A stretch of DNA of 64,000 nucleotides from Ehretia macrophylla. Taxonomy: Eukaryota > Streptophyta > Magnoliopsida > Boraginales > Ehretiaceae. Both the position numbers and the translations under genes were made by a program. The notes under the pieces were generated by a model, which saw only the letters and a list, made by a program, of their open reading frames with translations, did not search any database and had not been told where the DNA came from. The DNA lies in assembly GCA_037974665.1 (NCBI GenBank), contig CM075770.1:7700501-7764500 (forward strand), written 5' to 3'. Positions 11,261-23,013 of this stretch are shown here, piece after piece (within the stretch, counting starts at the first letter, position 1; each line of letters opens with the position of its first letter).

Positions 11261-14200
11261 TATTTGGTTGTAACAACATTGTTGAAGGGGTTATTTGTAT
11301 TTTTATTTTATTTTTGTTTTAGGGAAAACTTACAAGCCAACATTACATCATTTGGAATATTAACTTTGAAAATGATTTCAAAACCTCTCACACTTAAAGT
11401 AATAATTATGCCACTAGATCAAATGCCTAGTGGAGGTTTAAAACCAAGTACCACACAACTATGTTTTAAGAAATGTCTCATTCCTTGTATTTCTATCCAA
11501 TAGCGCGCCTATAGTCCTTGGAAAGTGTTTTACAACATGACTTCTCGACACATAACGTAGCCCAATGCTCGTCAAACGGTTAGCATGGTAATTCGCTTCA
11601 CGATAAACATGAATTGTATTCTAAAGCTTCTTTCTATAACACTATCATAAACCACCAAATTAATCATTGTATTATCTGACCTTTAAAAAATCTTAAGCAT
11701 GCATTAATTAATACATACCGTTGCGTAACGAAATTTACACCAAAATAAATACTACTTTGACTTTTGAGTTTAGGGCACCTGCCTTCAACTTTTTTGTTTT
11801 TTATTTTTATTGTTGATCTTCTGGTTCGCCCTTGAGTTAGCAAATGATTGGCCCAAAGACTCCAAGTTATTTTCTTCTCAAAAGCTTCCTGATTGATGCA
11901 AATGGTCAATAGACAAATTTTTAATCTTCAAGCCGGGTAAGACATCTATATCAGAATTAAACAATCGCTGTGAGGTATTGATAGAACATAAAAACAAGAG
12001 TGAGTCCCCTAAATCTATTGTATACATTGATGAAATACTTATTAAGTATACATAAATTGCATGCAGTTCTTTGAGTTATGTTAATTTCTTAGTCTAGACG
12101 ATTGAATCTACAATCAAACTCATAGGTCATGAGTTTGACAATTTTTTTAGCGAGTAGGCACTAATAATTTTGCAATTACCTACAGGACACAGGAAATTAC
12201 GTAACCTTGAGACACGATTTGATGTTGGCCAAAATCTCTAGCCCTCAAGTCAGTAAAGGTGGGGCATGCAGGAAGGAAAACAAGTAAAAGATTGTGTATG
12301 AAGAGATAAGTAGTAAAGGTTGGACGGAAAAGAATATCAGAGAGTGCTGAGATATAAACTCTTGTAGAGTAACTATGTGTAGAATACGTTTATCTTATAT
12401 TAGAGATAGGAGGTCTATTTATAGTTATCCAATGACTTAAATGTTCAAGGAGGATAATTGTTCAGGTGACATCAACCTTCTCAACGTGAGCCCAACAAAA
12501 TAGTTATAGATAGCAGACAAATAACAAGAATCACAAAGCGATTTGTACCAAAATCATGTGTTTATCTTCTTCAACTCAAATCACCATGCTCAAAGTACCA
12601 ACTTCTTTCTTCCATTGCGTTTTGGATCTTGATGAAATGGGTTCGATGAGGTTTTCACTGACTGAGTTAGTTCAACTTTTTTTTTTTTTTTCAATTAGAA
12701 TTGTTCTTGATATACAATGATTTGCTATTTCTCTTGAATATTAGACAGGTCTCAAAATGGACTTTGATGTTCGTCTTTACTCTTCTTAGGTCCATTACAT
12801 TCGGACTTGACCTCGATCCACACTAACCTAGCTAGTTAGACATGGATTTACACAAATTTTGACTACTACACATCCAATTTTATAAGTATATGATGAAATT
12901 ATGGTCGCAGTTTCGCACTACTTATCATCACAATGTGAATAATTTTGCTAATTACTACAAAAGGACATTTCTACCTATGTGAATTGTACAGTTAGCTAAC
13001 ACTTCTGTAATTATTATAGTTATGACAACAAAAATCTAAGTATTTTGTACACTTTCCACACCTGGTCAATATTGCATATATGAATTCAGCCTCGAAAAGC
13101 CCTAAGCAGTTTCTTTATTAAACATGGTTATTGTCGCTTTTCATGTGACCATGTCTAGGAAAGACAAACAAACTTTCCTTTTTGGGAACCCCCAAGTTTA
13201 AAAATCAACCTTTGAAATATCAAAATAGTGTCTTTAACTTGTTTAGACGCCGTCGTTCAAATTAACAAATAAAGATATTTTGACTCACAAACGTTATTTG
13301 AAGCTTCTTTTCATAAATACAAATCAAGAGAGTAAAAACAATGAGAAGACGACGACTATAAGCATTGACACCAATGCCATGCATGTCAATTCTCATTTGT
13401 TGTTTTTGATAGAAGAAATGTCTCAAGAATAAATTTCGGCTCTCATATTGACCAAACAATTCAATTAATAGATTAGGGTAAAATGCACGATTTTATAGTA
13501 CTTTCTGAAATTAGCATTCTATTCTCTTGTAGTAACACAATTATCTCATTAACTACTTGTTCTTTTCAAAAGGTGGCACACCCACCCCAAACCTTAACTT
13601 CTTTAATAGAAAGATAAAATAATGGCAATGATTCCCTCCTTCCCCGTGTTTTTTGTTCAAAAAATTCTCTCTAGCTAGCTGAAGACAGAAACGCAAATTA
13701 AAGATAACTCAACAATGATTGTTTTTGTGCAAAATAAAAAAGCAAAAGGAAAGCTATTTAAAATCATATGTGCCCTCTATTGTAATATTTATCTATGTAC
13801 TACAATATAATTAATTCTATTGCATATACATTTTCCAAGATTACAATTGCTTAACACCAATGCTTTCCTTTTTCCTTCTTTTTCTCCTAGAGAAGACAAT
13901 ACTCACTTTGCCAATGCCTGCATTAATCCATTCTAAGGGTGGATTAAGAATATTTCATTAAAAGGAAATACAATAGTTTTAAGGATTAAAATTAGTGGTG
14001 GCACGTTAATTAAGGTGATTGTAAAAATTAAATCTGCGTAAACTATATATGAGATCTAGTTAATCTTATAAACTTCAAACTACATTTAAGATCAACGAGA
14101 GCTACAATCCTTACTCACAATAACACATATTCGTCTCTCGGTATCGATCCACCATCACATGGTACAATTTCCGACACTTGATCAAAATGCTAAATACAGT

Positions 14201-16553
14201 TAATTAAATTGTTTAAATAAGATGGTATCTACACCAGGAGGTAAACACGTTAAGTAGTTTAAGTTAAAAACACACACAATTATCTAGGTGCACCCACTGA
14301 TAAAAAGTCGTAGACCCCGCTCTCGTGTTCTACACCTTTGATGACAAACCTAACTGTAAAGTTAACATTGTTTCAATAGTTAATAATCATGGTGTGGTTA
14401 GTGATTCAAGGTAGTTACCCACTTGCCCATGTTTCTTCAAACACTTTCATCTTCGTTTCTACTTCGTTGGGAATCCCGCTTACTAATCACCATACTTGTT
14501 TTTTAGCATACACGAATCAAAGAGTTTGTATAGTTTTTACCCTTTTTTATCTTAGATTAATCAAGAATCGTTTAAAAAATTTCATGTTGTCGAAGTAAAA
14601 TAATATTTCACCATCTGAAATTTATTTGTAGCTTCCATTTATAAAAAAATTTAAACCACATCAAGCATATTATATTAGTGGTAAATAGTGGTCCAAGCTT
14701 ATGCTTTGACCGCAAACTTCGATTCTTCACATGGCATTATTTTAGATCTGTCTTACCTCTATTTTTTTTATCCACAATAAATTTACGTTAAATTATTCTA
14801 AAACTATAAATCATGTAATGTAGTAGGATGTCTAATTTTGTCTTACCTTAGGGCTTAGTGCTAGTGAGTTTTCTTAGAAATCCTTAGTTATGTGATCTTC
14901 AATGGTAGGAAACGTCAACCATTACAATTATGTGTGACTACATACTAATTAAACTAGCCAAAAGAGCTTCAATTATCTTTAAAATGTGTATTCAAAGGTT
15001 AGAGCAACGCATTCGTAATGCTATTGTGATCGGTTCAATTTCGATAACCGACTTTTCCTCATTTATTTTATTAAATTTTTTCCATGATTGAGAATGACTC
15101 TTTGAATATTAATTGAAAAGGTGTCTTTTCTTTTTTTTCAAAAAGCCATGAATTTTGAATTTATTAAATTAGAGGAACTTCCAATTGTGTTAGGAAAAAG
15201 ATCTTTGTTCATGTATAAAAGTGAGGAAGGGTGAAGCTAAGAAGTGGTGATATATAGGAATGTTTGAATTTAAATCATTTTACGCACGACAAATCGTTCA
15301 TAACAATTAGCCAAAAAAACAGAAAAAATAAACAAGGCACTTTCTTCAAAGAGGTTATTCCGGTCAAAATCAACCCAAGCTGTGGACAATTCTTACAGCT
15401 TTCACACTTTGAACATGCATGGGTTTTAGCTCTTTTTATCACGCTTGGAAAATTAAGAATAAGTTAACAAGCTAAAGCCTAGCCCCTATACCAACCTATA
15501 TATATATATTAAAAATATCTGAAATGTGCAGCTTTTAGTATCTTCTCTTCTGCTTTCTTGTAATTGATACATTCATGATATAATACTATTATGATTAAGC
15601 TGTAAGAGCACAATTGTACATGTTCATATGAGAAGGTTCCCCCATAATTTAACTTTGATAAAACCCTTGGATTTGTTGTGACGGTTGTACCTTTACTAAC
15701 TCTATGATATAGTTTGAAATATTCAAATATATTTAGTTTGTAAAATCGGCCAAGTCTTATAGCATCTACAAATTGGATTTCCAACTCGTTTAGACCTTGC
15801 AAATTTTGATATTTGAAACCATCTTAAATTCTTAATCTCGAATAAAATATTCTATATTTACCCCTGAATTTGTGTGTAACCAATATAATTTAAAATATCT
15901 AAGTATATTTAGGCCTTCACAAATTTGATTTTTAAACCCACCTTAGCCCCCACCAATTTTGATGTCTAAAACCATTCCATCTCACTAATAAAATATCATA
16001 GATTTGCTCTTAAATCTGTATCCAACTAATCTAATTGGCCACTATAACGAACCATTCATCCTCCATAATTTAAGAATGTTAATCCCCTTGGATTTGGAAT
16101 AAAGATTTGCTCATAATATCATATATATCATTATGAGTATGATTCAACGATTTTGAATCATCCACATGTATTTCATCGGAACTATATCAACAATTCGCAA
16201 CTATTGAATCTCGCTGATCATAATATCATAACATTATGAGTATAACGATTCGCTTAAATTTGTGTGCGGCCAAGATTGGCTACCAAAACAAACCATCCTC
16301 GTTGCATGCATGGCAGCAGACAGGCTCTAAACACCCATATCTTAAAATACACGCTATTATAACCCTTTTTCCTAACATTGTGAACCAATTTAGAAAACCA
16401 TCTTCAACTCTGAAACTGAATCTTTCAACACTTCCTTTTTTTAATTGCATTTGAGTTTCCCAAGTCGAGCTCCTAGTGAAAAAAAAAAAAAACCCTATTT
16501 TATATTAGTATTTGGAACCCTAGCTTTGACTTGTGTTTGGACTTTGAACTCTC
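11261..16553. other. intergenic DNA without recognised genes
   Basis: About 5.3 kb of AT-rich DNA. Only short open frames occur; none has splice borders, codon character or motifs I can defend. Local non-coding runs and inverted fragments suggest decayed transposons, but I found no clear terminal repeats or target-site duplication. The last few hundred bases should hold the RGF promoter. Confidence 0.5.
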
Positions 16554-16559
16554 TATAAA
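16554..16559 (+). promoter_or_regulatory. TATA box of the RGF/GOLVEN gene
   Basis: TATAAA in the context CTCTATAAAG lies 103 bases before the ATG at 16657, which would give a 5' UTR of roughly 70 bases. The spacing is typical of plant TATA promoters. Confidence 0.6.
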
Positions 16560-16656
16560 GCCCCAATATTTATAGTCTGTTTTGCTTCTTCTCTTTTGTC
16601 GTTGAACAACAAACAAAACCAGAAAAAAAAAAAAAAAAACAGAAAAGGAAACAAAA

Positions 16657-17693
16657 ATGGCGTCCATAAGGCTTATATACTTTGCGCTACAAATTTTTGT
16701 GATTTTACTTGCATTGAGGAGTACCACTGCATATGACGTCCAAGGTATATGTCCATATTTCATTTGGGTCTCCAACATAATTTTTTTTCTTTTTTTTTTT
16801 AGTAGAAATTAAATTAATCATGCACTTCTGCAGGAACGAAGAAAATTGTTGTTGAAGTAGGAAGCGGATTTGCAGGGGTAGAAGGAAGGGATCATATGAA
16901 GCTGGTAAGAAAAATATTGATTAGTGAGTTTTATGTAATTTTAGCGATGTTATATGTCAGCTGAATGAACTTCACTACTCTCTATATGGCAAGAATTCGG
17001 GGCATATTGATCCGGAGGAAAAAACCTGCCCCAAAGGCTTTGCTCTGCCAAAGCGGTGCCCCTTAAATGTGCTCTCATCAGAAAATGTATCATTGAACAA
17101 GGAGAGGCATGAGATCGGTGAAGGCTTACTGGTGACATAAAACATTTTTCTAAGTAATTCGTTTTACAAAGAGTATTATTGCGATATGCTACTCGATCGT
17201 TCAATTAACTTGTTAACCCTTCCCTATTGGAGGAGTCAAAGGTCTAAAATTCACGTACTTCATCATATCCTTTTATGAACCATACGAGTTTTACCATATA
17301 ATTAAAGAGATATTAGACATTCAATACATGAATTATCACAATTTTTTTTTACAGGAAAATATCGATGCTGTACCTACTGCTCCTGAAGTTACAAATGGCA
17401 AAATTGGAGGACGGAAAATGATGATGATGATGATGAAGGAAGGAAAGTTGAGGGAATTAGTTATGAAGCAAGAGCAAGCCATGATTAATGAAGAAGCTTC
17501 AACAATTCCAGGTGCAGAAAATTCTGGTGGAAATTGTAATGATCTTAAAGTGAAGGAGTTGAAAATCAACAGTACTAAATTGAGTGATAGAAGAAGTATC
17601 CATGATGATCAAGTGAATGTGAAAATGGGCACATTCATGGTTTTCAATTCTGATTACCATGTAGCCAAACCTCATCCACCTAAGAATAACTGA
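16657..17693 (+). CDS. RGF/GOLVEN/CLEL secreted peptide precursor (cassette A)
   Basis: Exons 16657-16744, 16834-16904 and 17355-17693 join in frame to 165 residues. Residues 1-26 form a signal peptide (hydrophobic IYFALQIFVILLAL, then STTA before YD). A variable, Lys/Glu-rich propeptide with a run of six Met follows. The C-terminus is DYHVAKPHPPKNN (residues 153-165). An Asp-Tyr start, a PP pair and a terminal Asn are the hallmark of root meristem growth factors (RGF, also GLV or CLEL). In this family the Tyr is sulphated by TPST, a Pro is hydroxylated, and the released peptide is read by RGFR/RGI receptor kinases to maintain PLETHORA levels in the root meristem. The peptide sits at the very end of the precursor, as in the family. 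The exact paralogue cannot be named. The downstream exons at 18186 and 19316 may be alternative ends of this gene. Confidence 0.87.
17652..17690 (+). other. mature RGF-type peptide region, cassette A
   Basis: These 13 codons encode DYHVAKPHPPKNN, directly before the stop. Asp1-Tyr2 is the sulphation motif recognised by TPST; the Pro pair at 9-10 and the terminal Asn fit the family. Modification is inferred from the family, not seen. Confidence 0.85.
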
Positions 17694-18185
17694 GGATTAT
17701 ATATATCCCTTTTATATTTTAAGTAGATTTTGAAGTGAAATTTTGTGAAAATATATGAGGAAATGATTATATCATACTTGTATGTATCTCATAGAGGTTC
17801 TAGGTATGTTTAAATAGAAATTTTGGTCCTATCTAGGTACGTACAAAAGTTACTAATTTCTTGTAGTGATGCATTCAATTTTGTAATGTAACAAAATGAA
17901 TGAAGATATGGATTTTTTTTCCTTAATTCCTTTCCTTTTTTTTTTTCTTCTGCCTTTGCCATCTTGAACTGATGATGGTACTTCGGAGTAATACTTTTTG
18001 ACATTCCGGTGATTTTTTACACTTACCTTTAATTTGGACGATAAAAAATAATATATTAAATATCAAATTTCTCATTCATATCTTAGATATTACACACGTA
18101 ACATCTGTTCACCAAATTAGTAGCTAGGCTAAAAGAAAGGCAAAGCAATTGTTACAATTTCAATATTTGTGTGATTTTTATGCAG

Positions 18186-19540
18186 GAAAGGACATGGTCA
18201 AAATTTTGAGAAAGCCAATTGGAGGCTCACTTTATCATGATAAGGTACAATAATAAGTTCATCTTCAATAGCTTCTATATTCTTTTATTTACATGTAGGG
18301 AATTTTGGCTATTTCTCTACATGTAGGAATACTCTATTTCAGTTTCACTCTCCAATTGCTTCCCTACATTTTAATTTTAGGAAATTCCTATTTCAGTTTC
18401 ACTCCGACAGCTTCTCTAGTTTTTAATTATCAAATGGTTTTGGAGATAGTTTCGGGAATGAGTTTAGTATCTCTACGTGTAGAGATAGTAAAAGGTTGAT
18501 ATAGGGACTCTCTACTTTGTAGAGAATCTCTAGGGATGCTGTTGGAGATGAATATCTCCAAAAGTATCCCTACATGTAGGGTAAAAGGGAGTTTAGGGAA
18601 TGGGTTGGATATGACCTAACAATGTATAGCATATATATTCGCTTTTCGAGTGCACATCTTATATGATTAATGTTTTAGTCCCCTTCTTCAGTTTTCTGCA
18701 AAGAGAAATGTTAGATACAGGGGCGGATATATAAATTCTTTTGAATGGGAGCTAAAACACATAATTTTTTAACTATATTAGTACATTTTTTTTCTTTAGT
18801 GGGGGCTAATTAATTTTTCAACTAAAAATATATAATTTTTTTTTTAATGAGAAATACATACATTTTTTAACGTTTTTGTGGGTTAGTGGGGGTTGCAGTT
18901 CCCACTGGCCCTAATATAGATCCGCCCCTGACTAGATATCACTGCATTTATTATCTCTTATATGAATATTTAGTTATCAAGCTGATAGAAGTAAGAGAAA
19001 TAGAAAAAAATATAATATTAGCATGTCAATTAAGTATATCTACATAAGAGGTAATAAATAAGTTATGAAAATAATGTAGTATCAGAGAAATAGAAAAAAA
19101 AAATGTAATATTAGCACGTCAATTAAGTATATCTAAATAAGAGGTAATAAATAAGATATGAAAATAAGATAGTATCTAACAACGTTAAACCATCTATACA
19201 TAGCCGATGCAAAACGTTGGCTATAGTGACAAAAACCGCAGCCGTAAAAAAGTATTTTTGTAGTGCTTTCTTCTCCTTGAACATGTGATTTACATTGTGC
19301 CAAACTTGTATGCAGTCAAGATCAAATTCATTGTCTATAAGGTTAAAACATTCATCAAGGTCAAGAAATCTACTCTCCAAGCAACATGATGAGGTCTTTC
19401 ACAATCTTAATTCTGAAAAGCTTCTTGAAGCTGATTTTGAGATTGCAAATATGATGAGTAGAGACTATCAAGGTGGAGGAAAGGGCAAACACAGACCCCC
19501 AATTAATAATAATTTGCCCATGTCTCAGATGCTACCTTAA
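18186..19540 (+). CDS. second RGF/GOLVEN-like exon pair (cassette B), no own signal exon seen
   Basis: Two exons with good borders follow cassette A: 18186-18244 (after TTTTTATGCAG, before GTACAA) and 19316-19540 (after TTGTATGCAG, stop TAA). The first enters in phase 1 and leaves in phase 0, exactly like exon 2 of cassette A, and the second opens in phase 0 like exon 3 of cassette A. Exon 2b gives KDMVKILRKPIGGSLYHDK; exon 3b gives 74 residues containing DYQGGGKGKHRPPINN and a short tail NLPMSQMLP. The Asp-Tyr start, PP and Asn fit an RGF-type peptide. Between 17694 and 18185 I find no exon that supplies a signal peptide and ends in phase 1; the best hydrophobic ORF (near 17916) stops before any donor. 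The cassette may therefore be spliced to exon 1 at 16657 (predicted 123 residues), be a broken duplicate, or have a first exon I missed. Confidence 0.62.
18297..18606. mobile_element. MITE-like repeat with CTACATGTAG inverted ends
   Basis: Located between the two cassette B exons. CTACATGTAG occurs near the left end (18318) and again near the right end (18570) followed or preceded by GGAATAC/GTATCCC in inverted order, and several internal 'tctctac...gtagaga' palindromes lie between them. This arrangement is typical of a non-autonomous element. Precise ends and the target duplication are not clear. Confidence 0.45.
18718..18930. mobile_element. hAT-like MITE in the cassette B intron
   Basis: A 213-bp element starts CAGGGGCGGAT and ends ATCCGCCCCTG, a perfect terminal inverted repeat of 11 bases. 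Flanks GTTAGATA and ACTAGATA look like a decayed 8-bp target duplication (6 of 8 match), as for hAT elements. The interior is A/T-rich with no coding capacity. Confidence 0.75.
19463..19510 (+). other. RGF-like peptide region, cassette B
   Basis: Sixteen codons encode DYQGGGKGKHRPPINN. It has the Asp-Tyr start, a basic middle, the PP pair and the closing Asn of RGF/GLV peptides, but a longer Gly/Lys-rich spacer between Tyr and PP than cassette A, and nine further residues after the Asn pair. Confidence 0.65.
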
Positions 19541-22500
19541 TTTGGTCTGCTTCAACAATTTTGATACTATAATTATTCCTTTTTGTTTTTCACAATATTT
19601 TATTTTCTCTTATATTTTTCCTTTTTCTATATAAGCCAAAATTTCAATTTTTTTTTATTTTGTTGGCTATAGCTGATTTAATTAGCTTTTGTTTCCTCTT
19701 AAACTTGCAATTCTTAAATTACCAATATCATTTTACTTCGCTGAAATGAAAAATTTATAAGACCAGTATCATATGATTAGCTCACTTTTTCAGTGATTGA
19801 TACAAACAAAATAAAAAGAGTTCAAAGACCATCATACTCCGATGGTAACAGATCATACAATGACAATTTTATGTACGCAATTTCTTTTGGACAATTTCGC
19901 ATTGAAATGTGGAATTAGCCCTATCCTACAAGGAACTTGCATATTCAATAATTATCGAATATTCACAATTTTACGATCCAAGAAGTAAATGCCCTGTGGC
20001 CCAGACTCGATCATGGCCCAATAGTTTCTTTAGATAGTCTAACTGCAGTCCTTCTAAATCATGGTAGATTCATTTTAGAAATTTATCGGATAATACGACT
20101 ATAAGTGGTGATGGATGGCTTTGAAACCAATTAACGATAGGACCATGTAATTCGCTTAGGGTACATATCATGTTACGTACTGAATTTGCAGGGACGCCTT
20201 TAGCATTTTAATACCAACTGATCATAATTAGGTTGTGTTGGGCAAGAGAATACTAAAGTCTTGATTGAAGGGTGTTCATTGAGAATTGTGTTCAAGAAGG
20301 GTAGATTTTGAGGTGAAACAACTATGGTTATGGTCAGACTCTGGATCACAAGATGATGGGCTTGGTAAGGAAAGATTAAAATGTGTGTTTCCTTGTCAAA
20401 CCACATCATAAATGGTTATTGAAAACATACGACCTAACCGAAAAATTGGATGAAATAATCAGGTGATGATATGTTATAACTTTGACCTCTATTGTACCAA
20501 AGAAACCATATGTCCTAAAATGCTCAACATGTGGAAGGCAATTCTAGGATGAATTTATATTTATTGTCACTACTATTAGACCAACAAAGAGGACGAAATC
20601 TTACTTGAAACTTACACTATTAGTTAGTACTCGTCAAACGCTTGCACATTTGATTGATTATTTGATAATGACATATAGTTTTCATAATTCACACCATACT
20701 GAGCCTTAATTGTTATTAAAAAATGTCATTTGCGATAATTGATCTCGTAATTTCTCACTCTCAGCAAACAACATACAACTAACCAAAGGCCTGGTGGTAC
20801 TGACCCATAATTTGCGTTTTTCTGAACGTGCCAATTGGGCTGAAGATGTCCACCCTGTATATTTAGCATTTGCTTGGGCCTGCATCTTATTGCTTTCGAT
20901 GATATTAATCTTAAAATTTAGCACAGTCTGCCACTCAAGTTCGGTTGAAAAGGTCTTCAAATGCCTCTTCTGCTTTATTTCAGGGAGGTTTAAGTTATTT
21001 TATATCGCTTACAATATTATACACGAGAATGGATCACGAGACTTTTTGCATCTAAAATGAGAATCATATCACTAGACCAAATGATTAGTGGTAAATGAAT
21101 ACTTTTCTATATCCCTGTTAAAGTGATATAGCAAATCAATAATATAGCTCTAAGAAGGGGAAGAAATTAGAATCTTCGAAGTGAAGGGTTGGTATTTAAT
21201 CTTTTAGTTTAATTTCAGATAGTTCAAGTCTCACCTCTTAATAACTAGGAAACAACAGGACTAAAAAAATCTAGTAGGAGAATAATTCTCCGTTAATACT
21301 AGTTAATTAACTTGAATTACCAATTGAGTAATACTTGGGCCAAATCTCTCTCCTCACCACCCAAATACAAACCCAAAAAAATAAAATAACAAATCTAAAA
21401 TGGAGATAATTAAATCATTAATCGCTATAAAGGGTTTCAAAATTTGTTTAGTGGGGGATGCAAACATAAAACTTACATGCATATATAAATTATGTTTTTC
21501 AATTCAGTAGAGAGGTTAGATCAAGTTTTGTTAATTAAATCTTACAAATATACATATTTAAAAAAAAAATGGATTAAAGGTCCTACTCACCTCTTTATGC
21601 ATCACGTATGGCTACAAAATATCTCGTAATATACTAAGATTGTATCAAACTAATAATGATGTCAATAATTTTAGTAACATTATTAATATTTGACTCACAT
21701 AGTGCACTCAAGTTGACTTGTCCTTATACGAGAGCCCATAAATGAATGTACCGTGACTCTTTTTTATTTATTTTTAATTGCTCAATTTTCTTCCCAACAA
21801 AAGACAGGACCACATTTGCAACGGAGAAAGCATTGCTACAGTGAAAGGTGACACTTGTCCAAGTAATTGTGGGACCACGTTACAACAATAAAGACCAGCC
21901 AAAAGCCACGATACATGAAGCACGTGAGAGAGTCACATAATTATTATTTTTTTTTATAACGAAAAATTAACTTTACACATAATCATTTTATATTTATTTG
22001 AGAGGCCGATATTACAAATTTTGAAATACAATGATGAGTTTAAATACGTGTTTATCATCAGTTAAGAAATAAATAATATTTATAATAAAATTATATGAAT
22101 TATAATTTTTTTATAATAATAAATTATTATTTAATTATTTTATCCGAATTCACGTGAGCAAGATTTTGGCTTGTGAATTTCAAATGACCCCAAAAGGGCA
22201 GGTCACGTCAGAAAGGATTGCACATGCCTCCACTAAGGTTTTTTAGCCTTTGCTTGCTTTTGACGATTTTTTTTCCTACCTTTTTCTTGGGGTTTTGGTG
22301 TGGGGGGTGGTTTGTGGGTCCCGCAATTTCGCTATCTTACCCCCACGTGACACACCATCACGAGAATGAGTGCGACGCACCGCCTAGTATTAAGAGCACG
22401 TGCTCGCACGTAACCTCATTGGTTGTTGATGGTCCTATGTTTGATGTAGCTCCAAATCATGCCCATACGGCCCATTTTATGTATTAAGTCTTAACTACAT

Positions 22501-23013
22501 CTATATGCTTTTTTTTTTTTTTTTGGGGGGGGACAAACCTCTATATTTTTTGTTTTATGGACAAAGACAAACCTCTACATGCTTGATCCAGAAAAAGGAA
22601 AAAACATAAGTAGAGTAAAAAAAAAATTAAATTAATACTTGATAAATTAATAAATTTTTAAATAATAAATTGTCTACTCCCGACTTGGAACTAATGTGAA
22701 AATTTAATAATTTCTATAAAATTATAAGATAAGATATTTAAAGTATTTTCTTTGTATTTTATAGGTCCAAATATTTTTCAAACTAATAATTTGTCAAAAA
22801 ATACATTATAAATAGACTATGCTTCTTTTTTGTTGAACTTCAAATCTAATTAAATATCATATTTAATTGTTCGTAATGCACCTACAATTCATGGGGTTGC
22901 TTTCTTATGATGGTTTGAATGTTTCTTTGCGTGACACCGATTTCAAATGTTGTGTATTATCATCAATTTAAATTTCATCTTAAGAATGTCCTATCATATT
23001 GTCAATGATCCTA
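19541..23013. other. intergenic DNA, mostly unassigned
   Basis: No gene is recognised. An 89-codon open frame at 22218-22487 begins with a hydrophobic stretch but has no family resemblance and coincides with a CACGTG-rich patch (see findings). A T-rich and G-rich run lies at 22509-22531. Confidence 0.45.

Noticed and set aside
12230-12560. Possible LTR-like stretch with 'ggaggtctatttatag'
   Set aside because: No second copy, no primer binding site or polypurine tract and no TG...CA ends could be shown.
17336-17569. 77-codon minus-strand frame
   Set aside because: Antisense shadow of RGF exon 3a.
17810-18004. Hydrophobic ORF near 17916 on the plus strand, and a Lys-rich frame on the minus strand
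   Set aside because: The plus-strand ORF looks like a signal peptide (ends SSAFAILN) and was tested as exon 1 of RGF cassette B, but it stops before any donor and no frame gives the required phase 1. The minus-strand frame is its poly-T shadow.
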